This document shows, piece by piece, positions 23,661 to 32,761 of a stretch of DNA of 39,358 nucleotides. Under the pieces are notes generated by a model, which saw only the letters and a program-made list of their open reading frames with translations, ran no database searches and was not told the DNA's origin. Positions within the stretch are counted from its first letter, which is position 1; every line of letters starts with the position of its first letter. The DNA comes from Microcaldota archaeon (lineage in GTDB: Archaea > Micrarchaeota > Micrarchaeia > Micrarchaeales > Micrarchaeaceae). The stretch is taken from positions 1 through 39,358 of the forward strand of contig JAJYYU010000003.1 of NCBI GenBank assembly GCA_021800515.1, read 5' to 3'. The position numbers were made by a program, and so were the translations under genes.

Positions 23661-25526
23661 ATGAAAATTTTGCAATTAGACGTTGACAAAGTAGAATTCA
23701 GGCTTATAAAGCCTGAGTCTAATGTTTATGAGGAATCTGAGGAGAAGGATTTTGTGGTAGAAGATTCTTTGTTCCTTCTAGTTTCTATTGAAAAGAATGA
23801 TACTAACGCAGTCGCTGAAAAAGCAGTTTCAGACGCAATTTCTTTCATGTCAAACCTCAAGCGCGCACGTATTACAATATATCCATTTGCACATCTTAGC
23901 AATTCCCTTGAAAGCCCTCAGAAGGCGCTGCAGATATTCAAGCATATGAGGGACTTTGCAGTGCAGTCAGGGCTTGAAGTATACTCTGCGCCGTTCGGTT
24001 GGAACAAGCAGTTAAGCATTGATATAAAAGGCCATCCACTTGCAGAGCAGTCAAGAAGCTATTCTCCTGAAAGCAGCCAGTCTGCGACTGCACCTACAGA
24101 AGGGGAATCGCAGGCCTTGAAGGAGGAGGAGAAGGTAAAGTCATTCTGGTATATATTAGATGAAAAGGGCGTGCTGACAGAGACCAGCAATTTTGATTTT
24201 TCAGGCCATGAAAACCTTAAAAAATTTGCTGATTATGAAATAAAGAAGCAAAGAGTCTATGCAAAGCCTCCTGTTCATATACAGCTTATGAAGAAGTTAG
24301 GAATCAGCGACTATGAGTCTGGATCAGATTCAGGCAATCTTAGGTTTTATCCTAATGGCAGACTAATAAAAGGGCTTCTTGAGGCATTCGTCACAAAGAC
24401 CGCTGTCGAATATGGCGCTGTTGAGCTTGAGACTCCATTAATGTATGACTATGGCCACAAAGCGCTTAATGAGTACTTGAATAGGTTTCCATCAAGGCAT
24501 TATATTGTAAAGTCTGATGACAAGGATTTCTTCCTGAGGTTTTCAGCAGATTTTGGCCAGTTCCTTCTGATAGGAGATACTGTGATTTCATACAAGCAGA
24601 TGCCGTTCAAGTTTTACGAGCTTACCAGGTACAGCTTCAGAAGGGAGAAGAGCGGCGAGCTGGTCGGCATGAAAAGACTTAGGGCTTTCACAATGCCTGA
24701 TATGCACACAATATGCACTGATCTTGACCAAGCAGAAGAGGAGTTCAGGAGGCAGTTCTGGCTTTCCAAGGATGTCCTGTCGAAAATAGGCATAGACGAA
24801 TCGAAATACGAGACTGCGATAAGATTCACCCAGGATTTCTGGAAAGACCACCAGGACTTCATAAAAGGTATAGTGAAGGAGCTGAAGAGGCCTGTTCTGA
24901 TAGAAATGTGGAATTACAGATATGCATACTTTGATCCAAAGTTCGAGTTTAACATAATTGATTCTCTGGACAAGGCAACTGCACTTTCAACAGTGCAGAT
25001 AGATCATGAGAATGGCAAGAGGTATGACATGACGTATATTGACAGCCAAGGCAAGAAGCAGTACCCACTGGTCCTCCACTGCTCTCCGAGCGGCGCGATT
25101 GAGCGTGTGATATATGCTCTGCTTGAAATCTCTGCGCTTCAGGATTCAAAACCACATCTTCCACTCTGGCTTTCGCCAACGCAGATAAGGCTCTTGCCAT
25201 TGTCTGACAAATTCATAAGCAAGTGCGAGGAGATAGCTGCAAAGATCCAGGCAAGGAACATACGGGTAGACATCGATGATACAGAGTCGACGCTTAGTAA
25301 GAAAATAATGAACGCTGAGGAGGAATGGATCCCGTACATATGCGTGGTCGGCCAGAAAGAAATCGAAGAGAACAAGCTCTCTGTGAGAGAGAGGGAGACA
25401 GGTGCAAACAATAATATGGACTTGGAGTCTCTTATGGATAAGATAGATGCAGTGGTCAAGGATATGCCAAAAGCAAGGTCAAGCCTCCCTATGCTGGTTT
25501 CAAAAAGGCCTATCTTCAACAAATGA
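23661..25526 (+). CDS. thrS: Threonyl-tRNA synthetase, archaeal type
   Basis: The 621-residue enzyme charges tRNA-Thr. Residues 1-145 are the archaeal editing domain related to D-aminoacyl-tRNA deacylase, which removes mischarged serine. The class II core follows (about 200-510), with YSFRREKSGELVGMKRLRAFTMPDMH as the motif 2 region, and then an anticodon-binding domain (about 515-621, PLWLSPTQIRLLPLSDK). Of the three zinc ligands that read threonine, two histidines are visible (H349 in PDMHTIC, H473 in VLHCSPSG). The Cys position appears as Asp, D297 in FSADFGQF. The gene is GC-richer than most of the window. It has its own repeat-rich leader and is followed by an S2P protease after 101 bases. 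Confidence 0.95.
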   Translation: MKILQLDVDKVEFRLIKPESNVYEESEEKDFVVEDSLFLLVSIEKNDTNAVAEKAVSDAISFMSNLKRARITIYPFAHLSNSLESPQKALQIFKHMRDFAVQSGLEVYSAPFGWNKQLSIDIKGHPLAEQSRSYSPESSQSATAPTEGESQALKEEEKVKSFWYILDEKGVLTETSNFDFSGHENLKKFADYEIKKQRVYAKPPVHIQLMKKLGISDYESGSDSGNLRFYPNGRLIKGLLEAFVTKTAVEYGAVELETPLMYDYGHKALNEYLNRFPSRHYIVKSDDKDFFLRFSADFGQFLLIGDTVISYKQMPFKFYELTRYSFRREKSGELVGMKRLRAFTMPDMHTICTDLDQAEEEFRRQFWLSKDVLSKIGIDESKYETAIRFTQDFWKDHQDFIKGIVKELKRPVLIEMWNYRYAYFDPKFEFNIIDSLDKATALSTVQIDHENGKRYDMTYIDSQGKKQYPLVLHCSPSGAIERVIYALLEISALQDSKPHLPLWLSPTQIRLLPLSDKFISKCEEIAAKIQARNIRVDIDDTESTLSKKIMNAEEEWIPYICVVGQKEIEENKLSVRERETGANNNMDLESLMDKIDAVVKDMPKARSSLPMLVSKRPIFNK

Positions 25527-25627
25527 TTCTCGCCTCTGCATCCATCATTGCGCACCAGATGCATCATGCATAGGCAGACTTGCTTGCAACAGCATAAAAA
25601 TCAAAATCAATAAAAACAGGTATATCA

Positions 25628-27136
25628 ATGCATACAAAAAACAAGATAGCAATACTCTTGCTAGCAGTGCTCTTTTTTGCGCTCCTTTATTTTGACTATA
25701 TATTTCCTTTTTTTGAGCTGCTTACAAAAGTGCTTTTCGCAATACTGCTGCTGGTCAGCTTTGGCATTGTAATTCAGAGGCTAGGCTCTTTCGATGGCAC
25801 GTTTTTCGGCATATATATGGTCGGGACAAAGAAAGGCGTAGCCACCATGCAGCATCTTTCGCGCAAGTACAAGGGATTTCTCGACGCGATGGCGCTCTGG
25901 GGTATGTTCCTTGGTTTTGGGCTTATGTCATACAGGTTCCTTAAAGGGAATTCCGGCCGCATTAGGCTCTGGAAGATACTTGTGCCAGGCATTATGTCAA
26001 TGATATTCATTTCTCTTGCGCTTCCTGCCCTTTCCGTAATGACGCTCCAAATAATAAAGATACCTCAGATCTCTAGCTTGCTTTCAGGGGCAAATCCTCT
26101 TGCTATCTCTCTCCCAGGAATTATAAAGCAGTATGTGCTTAGTTACAACTTTTATGTGCTTCTTGCAGTTGCAGTGGTTTTTGGCTTTTCAGGTATAATG
26201 GTTGCACTTCTTGCATTTTCCACTTATACGACTCTTTCTCAAATAGGCATTTCTCTATATAAATATTTACAAGTAATCAATATACCAAATTCCCATTACT
26301 CCCCGCCTCTCAATGTCGTGCCAGGGGTTGTGCCAATAATACCAGGCATAGATATTCCTCTTGTTGCAGGGATACTTGCATTAATAGGGATAATAGCAGT
26401 GCATGAGCTGTCCCATGGCATACTGGCAAACGCATTCAAGATAAAGGTAAAGTCTCTCGGAGTTGTACTTCTTGGGCTCATACCGATTGGAGCATATGTA
26501 GAGCCTGATGAAAAAATGATGAAAAAACTCAGCAATGCAAGGCAGACAAAAATTCTATCTGCAGGTCCGTCTGCGAATTTCCTTTCAATGATTATCTTTT
26601 CAGTGCCTGCTTTGCTTATAGCTATATTTGTTATTCCTGTTATCATGTCAACAGGAGTGTTCGTAACTGCTGTGCAGCCAAATTACCCTGCAAGCAGTAT
26701 ACTCTCTCCAGGTATGCGTATCATATCTTGGAACGGCCATAACATAACAAATGTTTCTGCAGTGGCTGCAGCAGCTGCTCAGGATAAGCCAGGCAGCATC
26801 GTAAACATTACAACAAACACAGGGTCATATAGCTTTACAGCAGTAGCAGATCCCTCAAACAAGTCCAAAGGCCTTGTAGGCGTGGAGCTTTCGCAGAACC
26901 AGTCCCTTAATAATACACCATATGCAAAATCAATGTATTTTGCGTATACTTTATTTGCGCTTCTGTTCTCATTAAATTTCTTCATAGCAGTGGTGAATCT
27001 TCTTCCTGTGCCGGGCCTTGATGGCTGGAGGATATACAAAACAAATATAAAAAACAAGAAATTTATTAATTTATTGACAATATTAATTGTATTTGCAATT
27101 GTTGTAAATGTGCTGCCGTGGTTTTTTATTGCATAA
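25628..27136 (+). CDS. Site-2 protease family (M50) membrane metalloprotease with PDZ domain
   Basis: This 502-residue intramembrane protease has HELSH at residues 259-263 (HExxH zinc motif inside a membrane helix) and NLLPVPGLDG with D465 as the third zinc ligand. A PDZ-like domain lies between them (about 345-420, FVTAVQPNYPASSILSPGMRIISWNG). Several N-terminal membrane helices (about 5-25, 30-50, 75-95, 115-140, 175-205) make it longer than the minimal enzyme, as in other archaeal S2P proteins. The family cuts membrane-anchored regulators or leftover signal peptides; the substrate here is unknown. It follows thrS on the same strand with a gap, so co-transcription is possible but not certain. 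Confidence 0.88.
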   Translation: MHTKNKIAILLLAVLFFALLYFDYIFPFFELLTKVLFAILLLVSFGIVIQRLGSFDGTFFGIYMVGTKKGVATMQHLSRKYKGFLDAMALWGMFLGFGLMSYRFLKGNSGRIRLWKILVPGIMSMIFISLALPALSVMTLQIIKIPQISSLLSGANPLAISLPGIIKQYVLSYNFYVLLAVAVVFGFSGIMVALLAFSTYTTLSQIGISLYKYLQVINIPNSHYSPPLNVVPGVVPIIPGIDIPLVAGILALIGIIAVHELSHGILANAFKIKVKSLGVVLLGLIPIGAYVEPDEKMMKKLSNARQTKILSAGPSANFLSMIIFSVPALLIAIFVIPVIMSTGVFVTAVQPNYPASSILSPGMRIISWNGHNITNVSAVAAAAAQDKPGSIVNITTNTGSYSFTAVADPSNKSKGLVGVELSQNQSLNNTPYAKSMYFAYTLFALLFSLNFFIAVVNLLPVPGLDGWRIYKTNIKNKKFINLLTILIVFAIVVNVLPWFFIA

Positions 27137-27257
27137 CTATAAATTAAATTCTGTTAAATTTATTATAAAATTTCCATTAACAAAATTACATAATAAGAAA
27201 TTGCAAACAAAGTTTTAAAATAAAAACAGAAATTAATATCCAATCTGATGTATAAAT

Positions 27258-28802
27258 ATGAAGTCAAAAAAAGACCTTTTGTTAAGGATGCTTATAGTTT
27301 TTACATTCCTGCTGATTTCGGCTACGAGCATAGCTTTCAGTGCGTATCTTATATTTATGGCTCATGGAAATGCAGAGCTAATGGTCCTAGCAGGGCTATT
27401 TCTTGCAATATCTCTGATTTCAATAGTATTTAATTTCACAATAGGGATGTTTTATTATAATTCCTTTTTTTACAGCAAATACCAGAAAAAAATTCTTGCT
27501 GCAGCCTCATCAATGCAGACTATGAAAAGCATGCCGAGTGTCAGCGTTGTACTGCTTGCGTATAATGAGGATCCTAGCATAATAAAAACAAATTATACAG
27601 AGCTCTTGAAGATGGACTACCCTAAAAACAAATTGCACTTTTTTCTTTCGGACGATTCTACAAATCAAAGCATATCAATGCAGCTGAAAGACTTTTGTAA
27701 TAAAAACAATATTAGGTATATACATAGGAAAAAGAACACCAATTTCAAGGCAGGTGCCCTCAACAATTTCCTCAAGTACTCAAAAGACGACCTTATAGCG
27801 ATATTTGACTACGATGAATATTTGAAGAACAAGAATTTCCTCAATGACCTTGTACCTTATTTCAGGGACAAGTCAGTTTCATTTGTACAGACTCAGAAAA
27901 GATACTCTAAAGGTAGCCTATTCTCTGATTCAGTTGACCTCTTTGATGCATTCTTTTTCCATTTCATACAGCCTGCAAGGGCCATCAATAACACTGCTAT
28001 ATTCGCAGGCTCCTGTGGGATAATAAGAAGGTCTGTCCTTGACGAAATAGGAGGCTTCCCTAATAATGTGATAGAAGACACATTCTTTAGTTTTGAGTCA
28101 GATGTGCATAATTATAAGGGTATATTTACTGAAAAAATATATGCAGTAGGCAAGCCTATAACGAAATTTTCAGCTCTTGTCAAGCAGCAGATAAGATATA
28201 ACTATGGCGACAACCAGTTCCTAAGATATGTAGTGCGCAGCAAGAAGACAAAGAATCTTCCTCTTGTGTCAAAGCTTGATTATATCAGCCATGGATTCGG
28301 CCTTAATTATCTTTCAGTAATGCTGCTGCTCTTTACAGTCCTTTCAATATTTGTTGTATTTTACATACCTTTTGTAAAGATCCCTCCACAGGATTTGTTT
28401 AACCTTAAAATGCTCAACTACAAACTGGAACTGCTCGGGCTTTTCGGGTTCACTATATCATTGTTCTTCCCTGTGATTCTTACAAAAATATATTTTAAAT
28501 CCTTAAAAAAAGGGCTTATGATATTCTTGCTTAACTTTGCCTTAATAATTATAAGGACAAAGGCGGCAATATATGCTATTTTCAACAAGAATATAGATTT
28601 ATGGAGTAGAAGTACTATAATGCCGAATAAGAGTTTCCTTCAGTCAGTAAATCTTACAAAACTTGAGCTTTCATTTTCTTCAGTACTGTTCATCCTTGGC
28701 GCATTTGCAATATACAAATCAATAATATATGGAGGAATATTCCTTATATGGTATGGCTTCATGTATGTGTCTACAACTATATTATTCTACAAATACGGCT
28801 GA
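27258..28802 (+). CDS. Family 2 glycosyltransferase, membrane-bound (cellulose-synthase-like)
   Basis: The 514-residue protein has two N-terminal membrane helices (about 10-35, 40-68), a GT-A catalytic domain, and C-terminal membrane helices (about 355-380, 395-415, 420-445, 465-485, 490-510). Catalytic motifs are VVLLAYNEDP, LSDDST (D132-D133), FDYDEY (D184/D186, metal-binding D-x-D) and KQQIRYNYGD, which stands for the Q-x-x-R-W motif with Tyr in place of Trp. The type polymerises or transfers sugars across the membrane for exopolysaccharide or surface glycan. The closely following DUF424 gene (4 bases) is probably co-transcribed by chance of proximity. Its substrate is not readable. Confidence 0.85.
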   Translation: MKSKKDLLLRMLIVFTFLLISATSIAFSAYLIFMAHGNAELMVLAGLFLAISLISIVFNFTIGMFYYNSFFYSKYQKKILAAASSMQTMKSMPSVSVVLLAYNEDPSIIKTNYTELLKMDYPKNKLHFFLSDDSTNQSISMQLKDFCNKNNIRYIHRKKNTNFKAGALNNFLKYSKDDLIAIFDYDEYLKNKNFLNDLVPYFRDKSVSFVQTQKRYSKGSLFSDSVDLFDAFFFHFIQPARAINNTAIFAGSCGIIRRSVLDEIGGFPNNVIEDTFFSFESDVHNYKGIFTEKIYAVGKPITKFSALVKQQIRYNYGDNQFLRYVVRSKKTKNLPLVSKLDYISHGFGLNYLSVMLLLFTVLSIFVVFYIPFVKIPPQDLFNLKMLNYKLELLGLFGFTISLFFPVILTKIYFKSLKKGLMIFLLNFALIIIRTKAAIYAIFNKNIDLWSRSTIMPNKSFLQSVNLTKLELSFSSVLFILGAFAIYKSIIYGGIFLIWYGFMYVSTTILFYKYG

Positions 28803-28806
28803 TTCA

Positions 28807-29118
28807 ATGATGTTTATAAAAGTGCATGATACTGAAAATGGGAAGATACTTGCGCTATGCGATCAAATTCTTATAGATGAAGTCATTGTAGAGGACGGCA
28901 TTGAATTGAATATAAAGGAGTACAATAATTTTTACAAAGGTAAGCTGATAGATAATAAATACAACCTGTCCGAATCTCTTCATTCTGATGAGATTATTTC
29001 AGCGAATATAGTTGGGCATGAGTCTGTTTCCTATGCAATTGATAATAATATAATAGAGCAGGAAAATATAAAGCTTATAAATAGTATCCCTTATGCGCAA
29101 GCTTATAAAATGTACTAA
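28807..29118 (+). CDS. DUF424 family protein
   Basis: The 103-residue protein begins FIKVHDTENGKILALCDQ and ends INSIPYAQAYKM, with a central segment SANIVGHESVSYAIDNNII. This matches the archaeal DUF424 family, small soluble alpha/beta proteins that are often encoded near translation genes; some are thought to be linked to ribosome or initiation-factor genes, but no function is established to my knowledge. I start at ATG 28807, four bases after the glycosyltransferase stop; a second ATG follows at 28810, and an upstream frame start at 28729 lies inside the glycosyltransferase gene. It converges with the NAC gene. Confidence 0.82.
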   Translation: MMFIKVHDTENGKILALCDQILIDEVIVEDGIELNIKEYNNFYKGKLIDNKYNLSESLHSDEIISANIVGHESVSYAIDNNIIEQENIKLINSIPYAQAYKMY

Positions 29119-29145
29119 GCTTCAGCTCAGCACTCCTATTTTACA

Positions 29146-29490
29146 TTAATTTTGAGTAAGATTTATTATAGTAAGTGCGACGTCTCCATTGTTCTTTTTT
29201 AGTTCATCTATGATTTTATCCCTGTCAGAGATGCCTGTTTTCTCTGCTATGAGGTTAATATCATCATTGTTGATTTCAATTTCTATGGATTTTCCAGTCT
29301 CAGAAACATTTCCAGATATCTGGAAACTAGTATTCCCCTGCATCTCTATTTTCATGACTTCTGGATTTGATATTACAATATTTTTATCCGTGCATTCTAT
29401 TATCACTTTTATAGCATCTATATCTTCGCTTTTCATACCCATTCTATTCATCATGCTTTTTATTGCCTTTGGATCTAAATTTGGAATCAT
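29146..29490 (-). CDS. nac: Nascent polypeptide-associated complex protein (archaeal NAC)
   Basis: The 114-residue protein has a NAC domain (about 25-72, with VIIECTDKNIVISNPEVMKIEMQGNTSFQISG) and a C-terminal UBA domain (about 75-114, INLIAEKTGISDRDKIIDELKKNNGDVALTIINL). The N-terminus DPKAIKSMMNRMGM is the ribosome-binding region. Archaeal NAC forms a homodimer that binds ribosomes and emerging chains. GTGAT three bases before the ATG is a ribosome-binding site. The length is normal. Confidence 0.93.
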   Translation of the reverse strand: MIPNLDPKAIKSMMNRMGMKSEDIDAIKVIIECTDKNIVISNPEVMKIEMQGNTSFQISGNVSETGKSIEIEINNDDINLIAEKTGISDRDKIIDELKKNNGDVALTIINLTQN

Positions 29491-29561
29491 TCCATCACTT
29501 GTTGTTTATATATAGTCTGTAAACTTATTTATTATTTTATTTGTTGATTGTTGATATCTTG

Positions 29562-30017
29562 CTATTCTACTAATTCTTTTTTAATCAGTTCAATTGCATC
29601 ATCTATTGAACCAGATTGTCTTACACCATATCTCCTGCATATTATATCTATATTTCCTTTCCTCCAAAATCCATCAGGGCAAACAACTACTAATTTGCCG
29701 GTTTTGGCGAACAAGCCGAGCTCTGCCATACTGACTGGGGACAGCGTGCCCGGCTCAAAATACATAAGTATCCTATCTGCTATTTCTTGCGAGGACAATT
29801 CCCATTCGACTTGAGCTCTGAACTCAGGGTTTTCTACTGATTGCTCCCATTTGCCCCAATTCTCTCTTCTTGGGTTGAGTATTGTTAGATCAGTATCTTT
29901 GAGCATGCAGACTACCTTCCTCTGCCAATCTGTTGCCTTACCAAGCTCAATGCTTCCGCCCAAAAACAGTTTCTTTCCATTGCCCTGGATTTTTCCAGGA
30001 GGTTTTATCTCAAGCAT
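29562..30017 (-). CDS. Nucleoside 2-deoxyribosyltransferase-like protein
   Basis: The 151-residue soluble protein has KLFLGGSIE (17-24), LTILNPRRENWGKW, E-W-E-L/DRILMYFEP, and the catalytic-type motif S93-P-V-S96-M-A-E99-L-G, where glutamate is the nucleophile in the family. It looks like the Nuc_deoxyrib_tr_2 branch. Members cleave or exchange the glycosidic bond of 2'-deoxynucleosides or related nucleotides, as in salvage or modified-nucleotide sanitation; the true substrate is uncertain. GGTGAG three bases before the ATG sets the start. It lies 24 bases downstream of the family 4 glycosyltransferase, so the two are likely one transcript. Confidence 0.75.
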   Translation of the reverse strand: MLEIKPPGKIQGNGKKLFLGGSIELGKATDWQRKVVCMLKDTDLTILNPRRENWGKWEQSVENPEFRAQVEWELSSQEIADRILMYFEPGTLSPVSMAELGLFAKTGKLVVVCPDGFWRKGNIDIICRRYGVRQSGSIDDAIELIKKELVE

Positions 30018-30041
30018 GTCCTCACCAATATCCTGTATGTA

Positions 30042-31193
30042 TTACTTGTATTCTCTGCTTCTTGTCAGATTCCTGTAAACCATTATGGTATTCTTATCAG
30101 AGAAATTTTCAATCGCTTCCTCACTTTTGCTATTAACCTCTTTTGCAAATACTGAGTTATTCTTAACTATTCTGTTTATTACAGAATGCAATTCTTTCCT
30201 TTTTACCTGTATGCATAATCTCTTTACTTCACGAGGTAGGTTTGTAGTCTCTGTGATTATTACAGGTACTCTTAATGCGACTGCCTCTAGTGTCGCAAGC
30301 GAAAGCCCTTCACGTTCAGACATCATAAGCATACCTGCACTAGACTTTATAACATTTATCATTTCTGTTCTACGTAATCTCTTTTTAAATATTATTCTTT
30401 TGCCGAGACCAAGCCTCTCTGCAAGTTTTGTAAGTTTTTTGCTTTCAGGTCCACTACCTATTATTTCAAGTCGTGCTTCTGTTCTATATATTTCTTCTAT
30501 TGCATAATCAAATCTTTTTTCAGGTATAAGCCTGCCTATAGCCACAAATAAATTACTTGATTTTATGCCAATGCTTGCGGCGCCAGATAAGTTAGCTTTA
30601 ACTATCTCCTCGCTGCTTATTGCGCAAGGAAAAATTGCAATCTTTTTATTACTGTTGTCAAATAACTCTGTGAATTCTGTCTTTGTTTTTGACGAATTCA
30701 TTATATGATACTCTGACAACCCTGAGGACAGTTTCTCAATAAAAAAGCCTATCCTGCCTATAATGCCACCTGCATAACTCATCCAATATTCTTCATCCCA
30801 TACCTCTGCCCAGGAAATTATAAATTTCGCTTTTTTAAGCTTTGAATAAATTGCTGTAGGCATAAGATGCAGATACGGCATGGCATCAGCATCTACTATA
30901 TCAAATTTATATTTGCCAAGTTTGAATAAAAGCAAAAATGCAAATTTCAATGCCCATGTAATGTTTCTGCGTCCATTAACATACATTTTTGATTCGTCTG
31001 TTGCATTTCCTACGCAGTGAAAATATATTTTGTCATATTTGAATTCATAGCCAGGCATGCCTTTTCTAAACATTGTGAAATAATGAACTTCATCGCCATT
31101 TTCAACAAATTTTTTTGCTATCAACATCCTGCGTCTTTCAATACCCCCATTAAACCAGGGATATGCGCTGTCGTAAATAAATGCAATCTTCAT
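30042..31193 (-). CDS. Family 4 glycosyltransferase (GT-B fold)
   Basis: The 383-residue cytoplasmic or membrane-peripheral enzyme begins IAFIYDSAYPWFNGGIERR, the donor-side glycine loop of GT4 enzymes. The C-terminal domain has FVAIGRLIPEKRFDYAIEEI, LEIIGSGPESKKL and SEREGLSLATLEAVALRVPVIIT, the E-x7-E motif that binds the nucleotide sugar. It likely adds hexoses to a lipid or glycan for surface glycosylation. The N-terminal hydrophobic segment around LKFAFLLLFKLG may touch the membrane. It is the first gene of a pair with the deoxyribosyltransferase-like gene and has its own AT-rich upstream region. Confidence 0.88.
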   Translation of the reverse strand: MKIAFIYDSAYPWFNGGIERRRMLIAKKFVENGDEVHYFTMFRKGMPGYEFKYDKIYFHCVGNATDESKMYVNGRRNITWALKFAFLLLFKLGKYKFDIVDADAMPYLHLMPTAIYSKLKKAKFIISWAEVWDEEYWMSYAGGIIGRIGFFIEKLSSGLSEYHIMNSSKTKTEFTELFDNSNKKIAIFPCAISSEEIVKANLSGAASIGIKSSNLFVAIGRLIPEKRFDYAIEEIYRTEARLEIIGSGPESKKLTKLAERLGLGKRIIFKKRLRRTEMINVIKSSAGMLMMSEREGLSLATLEAVALRVPVIITETTNLPREVKRLCIQVKRKELHSVINRIVKNNSVFAKEVNSKSEEAIENFSDKNTIMVYRNLTRSREYK

Positions 31194-31444
31194 TAAATCC
31201 TGCTATCTGGCAAATTTTAAACTTATCTATCTATAATACTAATTTAATCTGTTTTTTTAATTTAATAATGAGTTTACTAATTTAATTACGGGCTGAATAA
31301 GTTTTTCCATTGTATGAATGGAAGTGGGCAATGTATTTATAGTTATGTAAATAAATATAATAATGATGAGGGTAAATGGTACTTGTGGCAGAAAAATTGT
31401 ATAATAAATTAATAAAAAATATATAGGATAATTCTAGTGGTCTT
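31194..31444. promoter_or_regulatory. Divergent intergenic region, glycosyltransferase / agmatinase
   Basis: The 251-base AT-rich region lies between divergent starts. TATA-like TATAATAAATTAATAAAAAA (about 31398-31417) is placed about 30-45 bases before agmatinase ATG 31445. A second AT-rich tract near 31225-31265 would serve the glycosyltransferase. No gene is seen. Confidence 0.35.
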
Positions 31445-32320
31445 ATGAAAATATTGCATTCATTGCCTCCATATACCTTATTTGGCTCTGCGCCAAAATA
31501 TGAAGAAGCAAAAATAGTTATTCTTCCTGTTCCTTATGATTCAACTGCATCCTATAAGGCAGGTACCAGAGACGGCCCGCATGAGATAATAAGCGCTAGT
31601 AGAGTTCTTGAGCCATATAATGAAGAGCTTGACATTGATATAAATGATATAAATATATACACAACAGAAGAACTTGAACCTGATGTTAACTCCCCGAAAG
31701 CAATGGCAAATAGGATAGAGAAAGAGGTAGATGTTATTTTGCAGGACCAGAAAATACCTATAGTCCTAGGGGGGGATCATGCAGTATCCATAGGTGCCGT
31801 AACTTCAGTTGCAAAATTTGAAAAAGATTTTACCTACCTGCATTTCGATGCGCATTCTGATTCTAGGAATGAATACTCCGGCTCAAATTATTCCCATGCC
31901 TGTGTTATCGCAAGGGTCAATGAAATAACAGAGCATTACAGTGTTGGTATAAGAAGCATTCAAAAAGAAGGTATGGATTTTTACAAAAGCATATTATTTA
32001 GAAAGGACATGCACGGGCTGAGCCTTCAGGAGATCTCTGAAATCATAATAAAAAATACAAAGGATAAAATATATCTATCCGTAGATTTTGATGTACTTGA
32101 TCCTAGCCAAATGCCTAGCACAGGAACACCAGAGCCTGATGGATTGTCCTTCTATGAACTAAAAGAGATATTGAGAATGGTCCTTTCTAAAAAACAGGTT
32201 ATAGGAATGGATTTTGTCGAACTTAGCCCTATTCCAGGGTTTATAGCGCCAAATGTCCTTGCAGCAAAACTAATATATTTTACAATAGGATATGCATTTA
32301 ATAAAGATTTGCTGAAATAA
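31445..32320 (+). CDS. speB: Agmatinase/ureohydrolase family enzyme
   Basis: The 291-residue binuclear manganese hydrolase has GGDHAVSIG (H112), HFDAHSD (D135, H137, D139) and SVDFDVLDPSQMP (D214, D216), all six metal ligands of the arginase/agmatinase fold, plus GTPEPDGLSFYE. Agmatinase splits agmatine to putrescine and urea in polyamine synthesis. Where agmatinases usually have HTD, this one has HSD, a mild change. I prefer agmatinase over arginase or formiminoglutamase from overall length and the GTPEPDG loop, but the substrate is inferred. It converges with the suf operon (57-base gap) and shows no link to it. Confidence 0.85.
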   Translation: MKILHSLPPYTLFGSAPKYEEAKIVILPVPYDSTASYKAGTRDGPHEIISASRVLEPYNEELDIDINDINIYTTEELEPDVNSPKAMANRIEKEVDVILQDQKIPIVLGGDHAVSIGAVTSVAKFEKDFTYLHFDAHSDSRNEYSGSNYSHACVIARVNEITEHYSVGIRSIQKEGMDFYKSILFRKDMHGLSLQEISEIIIKNTKDKIYLSVDFDVLDPSQMPSTGTPEPDGLSFYELKEILRMVLSKKQVIGMDFVELSPIPGFIAPNVLAAKLIYFTIGYAFNKDLLK

Positions 32321-32376
32321 TCTTAATTGCCCTAATTTTGGCATAATCCTTATATTAGATTAAGCTGGATTATATA

Positions 32377-32757
32377 CTATTTTTTAATTTTATATCTTTC
32401 AATTGCTTCCTTAATCGCTCGTAAACTCAATGTTGCGCATTTCATTCTTACTGGACCTGGATCTATTCCTAAAATATTTTTGATTATATCCCCATTATAT
32501 TGCTCTATCTCTTTAATGCTTTTGCCTTTTATGAAATCCGTAATCATGCTCGCAGAAGCCATGCTTATTGCGCATCCTCGCCCTATAAATTTAACATCTT
32601 TTATTTTTTTATTATTAATTATTATATAAACCTCTATCTCATCCCCACAGACTTGGTTGTATTCCTTAAAATGTGTATTTGCACCTTTTAATATGCCTTT
32701 ATTATGAGGATGCTCATAATTTAGTATTATTTTTTCCGCGTAAATATCATAAGACAA
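32377..32757 (-). CDS. sufU: Fe-S cluster scaffold protein SufU/IscU-like
   Basis: The 126-residue protein has the three conserved cysteines of the NifU N-terminal/SufU fold: C37 in VCGDE with D39, C62 in GRGCAIS, and C107 in KCATLS. The extra residues around GPVRMKCA fit SufU more than IscU; neither the IscU LPPVK motif nor its His is seen. It accepts sulfur from SufS and acts as scaffold or sulfur shuttle. The start is TTG 32757: GGTGAT lies three bases upstream, and there is no in-frame ATG nearby. It is the last gene of the suf operon, 4 bases after sufS. Confidence 0.9.
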   Translation of the reverse strand: MSYDIYAEKIILNYEHPHNKGILKGANTHFKEYNQVCGDEIEVYIIINNKKIKDVKFIGRGCAISMASASMITDFIKGKSIKEIEQYNGDIIKNILGIDPGPVRMKCATLSLRAIKEAIERYKIKK

Positions 32758-32761
32758 AAAA

